A DNA stretch of 15,406 bases, from contig URIJ01000029.1 in NCBI GenBank assembly GCA_900547835.1, positions 1-15,406 on the forward strand. The letters run 5' to 3'. This stretch comes from an uncultured Collinsella sp. Lineage in GTDB: Bacteria > Actinomycetota > Coriobacteriia > Coriobacteriales > Coriobacteriaceae. A program made the position numbers and the translations under genes. This document shows positions 11,348 through 15,406 of the stretch, one piece after another. Under the pieces are notes generated by a model. It did no database searches and had not been told where the DNA came from. It saw nothing but the letters and a program-made list of their open reading frames with translations. The first letter of the stretch is position 1. Each line of letters begins with the position of its first letter.

Positions 11348-12737
11348 ACTCCTCGGCATGTGCCCCATCAAGCTCATAGAACTTGGTGGATGCCGGCAGG
11401 AACATCAGGTCGACGTCGCCGATCGGGCCCGAACGGTTCTTGGCCACGACGATACGCGTAACGCCCTCGTCGGGTCGATCGTCGCGCGAGGCTTCGGCCT
11501 CGTCGGCGGAGCGGTCCAAGAACATAACGATATCGGCGTCCTGCTCGATGGAGCCCGATTCACGAAGGTCGGAAAGCTGCGGGCGCTTGCCGGTACGGGA
11601 TTCGACCTGACGCGAGAGCTGCGACAGCGCGATGAGCGGGATCTTGAGCTCCTTGGCCATGATCTTCAGACCACGCGACATCTCGGAGACCTCGACGGTA
11701 CGGCTCTCGGAGCGGCGTCCCGGCGGAGGACTCACCAGCTGCAGGTAGTCCAGGATGATGATGGCCTTCTCCTTGTTGTGGAGCATGCGGCGGCTCTTGG
11801 CGCGAATCTCGGTCACTGTGGTGCCGGGCGTATCGTCAATCAGAATATCGAGCTTGGACAAGGTCTGCGTGGCCTCGTTGATATTGGCCCACTGCTCGGG
11901 GCTAATGCGGCCCATGCGGAAGTCACTGATCGAAATCATGGCGTAGGCGCAAATCAGACGCTGGGCAATTTCCTTGCCCGACATCTCCAGCGAGAAGAAG
12001 CCGACGGTATAACCGGCCGCGGCAGCGTTGAGCGCCAGATTCAGGGCGAACGACGTCTTACCCACAGCAGGGCGGGCGCCGATAATGATGAGCTGACCCT
12101 CGCGAAAACCCATGAGCATGCGGTCGAGCGACGGGAAGCCCGTGGGCACGCCCGCAGCCTGGCCACCGGCCTGGCACACTTCCTCGGCCTCGTTATAGGC
12201 CTCGACCATAAACTCGGTCAGCGTCTTATAGCTCGACTTGACCTCGCGTGCCGTGACCTTGAGCAGCTTGCTCTCGGCTAGCTCCACGACCTCTTTGGTG
12301 TCGGTGGGGGCGTTATATGCCAGCGCGTTGATCTCGTTGGTGGCGCCGATCAGCTCACGCAGCATCGAATCGCGGCGAACGATGGCGGCATGGTGCTGCC
12401 AGTTGACGAGCGACAGGGTCTGACCCATCAACTCCAAAATGTACGCCTCGCCGCCCACGGCATCGAGCTTGTTGATGCTGCGCAGGTAATCGATCAGCGA
12501 GATGGAGTCGATGGGAATGCGGCTGTTGTACATATCGACCATCGCGGTATAGATGGTCTTATGAATGGGCCGGTAGAAGTCATCGGGCTGCAGCTCGACC
12601 TGGGCCTCTTCGACCACCTCGGGCGATAGCAGCATAGCGGCCAGTACATTGGCCTCTGCATCTTGGTTTTGGGGAAGACCCAACTTTGAGCCGCGGTCCT
12701 CAACCGTCAGCCCGGTCTCCCTATCGTCATATGCCAT
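11346..12737 (-). CDS. dnaB: Replicative DNA helicase DnaB
   Basis: DnaB is the hexameric 5'-3' helicase at the replication fork. The 463-residue protein has the N-terminal DnaB domain starting at LPQNQDAEANVLAAML (21-36), a linker helix region around 140-190, and a RecA-like motor. The motor shows Walker A GARPAVGKTS (220-229), SLEMS with catalytic Glu251 (249-253), Walker B IIILDYLQL (326-334), SQLSR (372-376) and DLRESGSIEQDAD (390-402). There is no sign of an intein, which often interrupts dnaB at the Walker A loop. The ATG giving MAYDDRE is chosen because GAGGA lies 5 bases upstream. Two ATG codons four and two codons earlier lack a ribosome site. A TG-A-TACTAT extended -10-like element about 40 bases upstream (12779-12771) might be its promoter, since a strong terminator separates it from rplI. 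Confidence 0.98.
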   Translation of the reverse strand: MAYDDRETGLTVEDRGSKLGLPQNQDAEANVLAAMLLSPEVVEEAQVELQPDDFYRPIHKTIYTAMVDMYNSRIPIDSISLIDYLRSINKLDAVGGEAYILELMGQTLSLVNWQHHAAIVRRDSMLRELIGATNEINALAYNAPTDTKEVVELAESKLLKVTAREVKSSYKTLTEFMVEAYNEAEEVCQAGGQAAGVPTGFPSLDRMLMGFREGQLIIIGARPAVGKTSFALNLALNAAAAGYTVGFFSLEMSGKEIAQRLICAYAMISISDFRMGRISPEQWANINEATQTLSKLDILIDDTPGTTVTEIRAKSRRMLHNKEKAIIILDYLQLVSPPPGRRSESRTVEVSEMSRGLKIMAKELKIPLIALSQLSRQVESRTGKRPQLSDLRESGSIEQDADIVMFLDRSADEAEASRDDRPDEGVTRIVVAKNRSGPIGDVDLMFLPASTKFYELDGAHAEE

Positions 12738-12890
12738 GAGCATCCTCATTCATATCGCTTGCGAGCATCCATAGTATCAGCCACGGTCCCAAAACGCGCC
12801 GCGCGCCGCCAATCATCACCGAACCAAACGGATGAACGGTCCCACGAATAGACCTCACCGCAACGCCCTCTATGGCGCTCGCATCGCGCT

Positions 12891-12930
12891 AAAAAGCAAA
12901 AAGGGCGCCCTGGTTTCCCAGAGCGCCCTT
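12891..12930 (-). terminator. Rho-independent terminator of the rpsF-ssb-rpsR-rplI operon
   Basis: Bases 12901-12913 pair with 12918-12930 over 13 positions (one U-G wobble in the minus RNA) around a GAAA tetraloop. TTTTTGCTTTTT follows in the minus direction. It lies about 30 bases past the rplI stop. Confidence 0.93.
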
Positions 12931-12962
12931 CTTAGAACAAGATTGTTGCGTTGCAGCAAATG

Positions 12963-13502
12963 CTACTCGGCAGCAGCCTCAGTCTCGACCTCGGCGGTCT
13001 CGGCCTCGGCGACCTCAGCGGCCTCCTCGACCTCAGCCTCGGCAGCGAGCTCCTCGGCGGTAACGCCGACGAGAACGACAACCTCGGCCTTGATCTCGCG
13101 GTACAGCGAGATGGCAACGGTGTGGGCACCGGCAACCTTGATGGGCTTACCGAGCTCGACGCGCTTGCGGTCGATGTCCATACCGAGCTGAGCCTTGATG
13201 GCGTCAGCGATCATAGCGGCGGTAACGGAGCCAAAGAGGATGCCCTCGTCGCCGACCTTGACGTCAACGGTGACCGTCTTGCCCTCGAAGGCAGCCTTGG
13301 TCTCGTTGGCGGTAGCCAGACGGACGGCCTCGCGCTTGGCGATGTTGTTGCGACGCTCGTCAAGCTGCTTGAGGTTGCCCTTGGTGGCGGCAACAGCGAG
13401 CTTCTTGGGGAACAGGAAGTTCTCAGCGTAACCCTGAGCGACCTCTACGACGTCACCCTCGCCGCCCTTGCCCTTGATCTCATCGAGAAGAATAACCTTC
13501 AT
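12963..13502 (-). CDS. rplI: 50S ribosomal protein L9
   Basis: L9 binds 23S rRNA near the L1 stalk and helps maintain reading frame. Residues 1-148 match the standard protein, including the family signature GKGGEGDVVEVAQGYAENFL (11-30) then FPKKLA, the long connecting helix (about 41-75) and the C-terminal RNA-binding domain. The total of 179 residues exceeds the usual 148-150 because of a tail (about 149-179) made almost wholly of Glu, Ala and Val. The ATG has GGGAG 7 bases upstream and sits 15 bases after the rpsR stop. It is the last gene of the operon. Confidence 0.97.
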   Translation of the reverse strand: MKVILLDEIKGKGGEGDVVEVAQGYAENFLFPKKLAVAATKGNLKQLDERRNNIAKREAVRLATANETKAAFEGKTVTVDVKVGDEGILFGSVTAAMIADAIKAQLGMDIDRKRVELGKPIKVAGAHTVAISLYREIKAEVVVLVGVTAEELAAEAEVEEAAEVAEAETAEVETEAAAE

Positions 13503-13517
13503 GATGCGTCTCCCTTC

Positions 13518-13784
13518 TTAGCCGCGGTCGCGGTTGCCACGAGAGGAAACCACGGGGACGGTGTACGGCAGGAGAGCCATCTCGCGGGCGCGCTTGATGG
13601 CGTTGGCGATGTCATGCTGATGCTGCGTGCAAGCGCCAGTGACGCGACGGGGCTTGATCTTGCCACGGTCGGTCATGTACTTACGGAGAAGCTGAGTGTC
13701 CTTATAGTCGATGAACTCAGTGTTCTCCTTGCAGAACTGGCAGTACTTACGACGCGGCTGACGTGCAGAAAAATCATTAGCCAT
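13518..13784 (-). CDS. rpsR: 30S ribosomal protein S18, zinc-binding (C+) type
   Basis: S18 pairs with S6 on the platform of the small subunit. The 88-residue protein contains the family core KDTQLLRKYMTDRGKI (28-43). It carries Cys15 and Cys18 (CQFC), Cys52 and His55 (ACTQH), the CxxC...CxxH pattern of zinc-binding S18. Some actinomycetes also carry a paralogue lacking these residues, used when zinc is scarce; none is in this window. The chosen ATG (MANDFSAR) has AAAGG 9 bases upstream. An upstream in-frame start would add 17 unconserved residues running into the ssb-rpsR hairpin. It lies between ssb and rplI. Confidence 0.97.
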   Translation of the reverse strand: MANDFSARQPRRKYCQFCKENTEFIDYKDTQLLRKYMTDRGKIKPRRVTGACTQHQHDIANAIKRAREMALLPYTVPVVSSRGNRDRG

Positions 13785-13808
13785 GTCAAAATACCTTTCA
13801 TTTGGCAA

Positions 13809-13824
13809 CTTCGGCGAACCGAAG
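13809..13824 (-). other. UUCG tetraloop hairpin between ssb and rpsR
   Basis: On the minus strand CTTCGG-TTCG-CCGAAG forms a 6-bp stem with an exceptionally stable tetraloop. No T run follows, so it is not a standard terminator. It may act in mRNA processing or stability within the operon. Confidence 0.6.
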
Positions 13825-13856
13825 CCGCCTCTCACTCAAAAATAGGTGAACAACCC

Positions 13857-14309
13857 TTAGAACGGGATGTCCTCATCGTAGACGTCGACCGCGGGCGGCG
13901 TAGCCACCGGTGCGGCAGGACGTGCTGCGGGCGCGGGAGCTGCGGGGGCGTAACCGCCCTGATCGTAGCCACCCTGGCCACCACGGGAGCTCATAAACTC
14001 GATCTCATCGACGATGACCTCAAGCTTGCTCCGGCGCTGGCCGTCGCGCTCCCAAGAGCTGTAGCGCAGCTTGCCCTCGATCGCGACCTTGTTTCCCTTT
14101 GCCAGGAAACGGCTCACGGCCTCGGCGCGGGTGCCGAACATGGTGCAGTCGACAAAGTTGGGATAGTCCTCCCACTCGCCAGTCTGCGCGTTGCGGCGAC
14201 GATCGTTCACGGCGACGCCAAAGGACAGAACCTGGGTTCCGCCGGCGGTGGCGCGCAGCTCGGGATCGCGGGTGAGGTTACCGGTGATGTTCACTCGATT
14301 GATGCTCAT
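13857..14309 (-). CDS. ssb: Single-stranded DNA-binding protein SSB
   Basis: SSB coats single-stranded DNA during replication and repair and recruits partner proteins. The 150-residue protein has an OB-fold at about 1-108, opening MSINRVNITGNLTRDPELR with FVDCTMFG at 52-59. A Gly/Gln/Ala/Pro-rich flexible linker (about 108-142) leads to the acidic tip DEDIPF (145-150), the conserved protein-docking tail. The ATG has AGGAAG 9 bases upstream. It lies 48 bases after rpsF and 72 before rpsR, the standard ribosomal operon order. The intact tip and core indicate this is the main chromosomal SSB rather than a competence or phage paralogue. Confidence 0.98.
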   Translation of the reverse strand: MSINRVNITGNLTRDPELRATAGGTQVLSFGVAVNDRRRNAQTGEWEDYPNFVDCTMFGTRAEAVSRFLAKGNKVAIEGKLRYSSWERDGQRRSKLEVIVDEIEFMSSRGGQGGYDQGGYAPAAPAPAARPAAPVATPPAVDVYDEDIPF

Positions 14310-14357
14310 AACTCACTACTTCCTCTTGGGGCACAAGCCCAGTCCAAAACGACAGTC

Positions 14358-14651
14358 TTACTCCTGGTCGTCGCGACGGACGATCATGTGGCGGACCACA
14401 GCGTCGGTGATGCGCAGGACGCGATCAAGCTCGGCGATCTGGGTAGGATCTGCGTGGAAGTTGATGAGGGTGTAGTCACCATCGGTGAGGTCGTTGATCT
14501 CGTAGGCGAGCTTGCGCTTGCCCCACTCGTCAACGGAGTCGACCTTGCCAGCGCCCTCAGCGATCGTGGTATCGATACGCTTCATAACAGCGAGACGAGT
14601 CTCGGGGTCGAGCGACGGGTCAACAAAGAACAGCAGTTCATAAGCCTTCAT
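14358..14651 (-). CDS. rpsF: 30S ribosomal protein S6
   Basis: S6 forms a dimer with S18 on the small subunit. The 97-residue protein has the expected length and fold elements, opening MKAYELLFFVDPSLD and containing WGKRKLAYEIND (43-54) and the C-terminal strand AVVRHMIVRRDDQE. The start is fixed by AGGAGGT 6 bases upstream; an upstream in-frame codon would add seven residues made from the ribosome site. It is the first gene of the operon, just behind a leader hairpin that may mediate feedback by S6:S18. Confidence 0.97.
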   Translation of the reverse strand: MKAYELLFFVDPSLDPETRLAVMKRIDTTIAEGAGKVDSVDEWGKRKLAYEINDLTDGDYTLINFHADPTQIAELDRVLRITDAVVRHMIVRRDDQE

Positions 14652-14677
14652 ATTGTCACCTCCTCTGGGCAAATGTG

Positions 14678-14706
14678 GCTTCAGGTCGTGAAGGTGCGCC
14701 TGAAGC
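14678..14706 (-). promoter_or_regulatory. Leader hairpin before rpsF, candidate S6:S18 autoregulatory site
   Basis: GCTTCAGG pairs perfectly with CCTGAAGC (14699-14706 with 14678-14685) around a 13-base loop. The loop can close further with a CG/CG helix and one bulged A. It ends 14 bases before the rpsF Shine-Dalgarno sequence and fills most of the predicted leader. S6:S18 is known to repress rpsF through leader hairpins in several bacteria. I have not confirmed that this one matches the known consensus. Confidence 0.5.
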
Positions 14707-14722
14707 AGGAAAAGACTTGGTA

Positions 14723-14751
14723 ATAATATCTTTCAACCTCCTAGGCTGCAA
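14723..14751 (-). promoter_or_regulatory. Sigma70-like promoter of the rpsF operon
   Basis: Minus-strand TTGCAG (14751-14746) and TATTAT (14728-14723) are separated by 17 bases. The -10 matches five of six and the -35 keeps TTG. The expected transcript start near 14716 leaves a leader of about 65 bases that contains the hairpin. Confidence 0.55.
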
Positions 14752-15110
14752 GAATATGCAGCTACAACCTCATGACCTCCACATATGCCCATAGTCGCAC
14801 GGTGTTTCATGCGCATTCCAACCAAATGCCGACCAAATGCTTGACGGATTTGTGGACAAGATACGACGCCGCGGGGACAAGCTGAGCCAGGCCGCAGGTC
14901 AACGGGCACAAGGCTGTGGTCGCAAAATGCATACCAGTGGTCCACAGCACCACCCAAAGATTTTTATATTCATTGCCAAGTCGCTTATGAATACCCCTTT
15001 TGAACAATTGAGTTGATCAACCACGCTGGTCGGAAGCCGTTTTTTGGCACCTCAAACCCCACTGCAACGCCAAGCGCGGCCAAGCGTTTTAAAAAATGCC
15101 AACTTTTCTG
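14752..15110. other. Non-coding gap with DnaA-box-like sites and short repeats
   Basis: I find no convincing gene in this stretch. It contains TTGTCCACA on the minus strand (14859-14851), identical to the actinobacterial DnaA box as I recall it. TGGTCCACA lies on the plus strand (14938-14946, one mismatch) and TTGTCCCCG on the minus strand (14880-14872, two mismatches). ACCAAATGC occurs twice 11 bases apart (14821 and 14832). GCTGTGG/CCACAGC form an inverted repeat (14913-14919, 14942-14948). An AT-rich patch spans about 14957-14972. GTTGATCAAC is a perfect palindrome (15012-15021), and GCCAAGCG occurs twice 10 bases apart (15069, 15079). Confidence 0.5.
14851..14859 (-). promoter_or_regulatory. 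DnaA-box-like site
   Basis: Minus-strand TTGTCCACA matches the DnaA box form common in high-GC actinomycetes. It lies about 100 bases upstream of the rpsF promoter. One site could occur by chance; the weaker neighbours at 14872-14880 and 14938-14946 add modest support. Confidence 0.45.
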
Positions 15111-15139
15111 TTTGCACTTTGCGATTCCTCGTGTATACT
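15111..15139 (+). promoter_or_regulatory. Promoter of tRNA-Ser(GGA)
   Basis: TTTGCA (15111-15116) and TATACT (15134-15139) are 17 bases apart, four and five matches of six. The -10 box ends 16 bases before the tRNA. Confidence 0.65.
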
Positions 15140-15155
15140 GACTTTCGCATTTAAC

Positions 15156-15246
15156 GGAGAGTTGTCCGAGTGGCCGAAGGAGCACGATTGGAAATCGTGT
15201 AGGCGTCAAAAGCGTCTCCAGGGTTCAAATCCCTGACTCTCCGCCA
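15156..15246 (+). tRNA. tRNA-Ser, anticodon GGA
   Basis: The acceptor GGAGAGT pairs with ACTCTCC (15236-15242), followed by discriminator G and an encoded CCA. The anticodon stem CACGA/TCGTG (15183-15187, 15195-15199) encloses TTGGAAA with anticodon GGA at 15190-15192, reading UCC and UCU. The T arm is GGG-TTCAAAT-CCC. A long variable arm around 15200-15219 marks a class II tRNA, as expected for serine. Confidence 0.96.
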
Positions 15247-15255
15247 GTTAATTCC

Positions 15256-15285
15256 AAAGCAGGCCTTCGAGCCTGCTTTGTTTTT
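15256..15285 (+). terminator. Rho-independent terminator between the two tRNA-Ser genes
   Basis: AAAGCAGGC (15256-15264) pairs perfectly with GCCTGCTTT (15271-15279) around CTTCGA, followed by GTTTTT. It begins 9 bases after the first tRNA and ends 9 bases before the second. Confidence 0.9.
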
Positions 15286-15294
15286 ACCCCACGC

Positions 15295-15385
15295 GGAGGG
15301 GTGGCAGAGTGGTTGAATGCGGCGGTCTCGAAAACCGTTTGGCCTGTATAAGGTCACGAGGGTTCGAATCCCTCCTCCTCCGCCA
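15295..15385 (+). tRNA. tRNA-Ser, anticodon CGA
   Basis: The acceptor GGAGGGG pairs with CTCCTCC (15375-15381, one G-U), with discriminator G and encoded CCA. The anticodon stem GCGGT/ACCGT encloses CTCGAAA with anticodon CGA at 15329-15331, reading UCG. The T arm is GAGGG-TTCGAAT-CCCTC. The long variable arm at about 15339-15357 is the class II serine type. No promoter fits in the nine bases between the preceding terminator and this gene. Confidence 0.96.
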
Positions 15386-15406
15386 TTTTGGTTGAGAAAG
15401 CTCCCA

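Noticed and set aside
12951..14723. A 590-codon plus-strand open frame across rplI, rpsR, ssb and rpsF
   Set aside because: It is antisense to four well-identified genes and resembles no family.
14733..15007. Two small minus-strand frames (14733-14957 and 14807-15007)
   Set aside because: Both begin at TTG without a ribosome site, overlap each other and the rpsF promoter region, and have no coherent composition.
14752..15110. Chromosomal origin of replication
   Set aside because: Only one exact DnaA box and two degenerate ones are present, and no dnaA or dnaN gene is in view. Kept only as a DnaA-box cluster.

Overview
This 15.4 kb window is a GC-rich bacterial chromosome segment made almost entirely of housekeeping genes. 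All twelve protein genes lie on the minus strand, and two serine tRNA genes lie on the plus strand at the right end. The gene order rpsF-ssb-rpsR-rplI-dnaB, the high GC content, actinobacterial-type DnaA-box sequences and the protein style point to an actinomycetote. My best guess is the Coriobacteriia, possibly Collinsella. This is inference from memory of protein character, not a database result.

Layout in the direction of transcription, right to left. (1) rpsF-ssb-rpsR-rplI form a replication/ribosome operon with a sigma70-like promoter, a leader hairpin just before rpsF, and a strong terminator after rplI. (2) dnaB, the replicative helicase, follows the terminator. (3) purA has a good promoter that overlaps the dnaB stop codon. 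(4) purD starts at TTG behind a near-perfect Shine-Dalgarno sequence and is preceded by mutually exclusive hairpins. (5) A Nudix hydrolase of the ADP-ribose pyrophosphatase type lies 21 bases after purD. (6) A strong hairpin is followed by an ABC exporter half-transporter and an unrecognised single-membrane-span protein, probably co-transcribed and ended by a clear terminator. (7) carA-carB are translationally coupled and encode carbamoyl-phosphate synthetase. CarA carries an insertion of about 45 residues.

At the right end, on the plus strand, are tRNA-Ser(GGA) with its own promoter and tRNA-Ser(CGA). An intrinsic terminator sits between them, leaving only nine bases before the second tRNA. 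The roughly 400-base gap between rpsF and the first tRNA holds no convincing gene. It does hold DnaA-box-like sites, a short direct repeat and an AT-rich patch.

The genes cover nucleotide supply (carAB for pyrimidines and arginine, purA and purD for purines), replication (ssb, dnaB) and the small-subunit S6/S18 pair with L9. I see no mobile element, CRISPR array, phage or defence gene, and no convincing new multi-gene system. The points most worth a second look are the CarA insertion, the operator-like repeat around the carA -10 box, the purA-purD alternative hairpins, the terminator between the tRNAs, the DnaA-box gap, and the uncharacterised membrane protein paired with the exporter.
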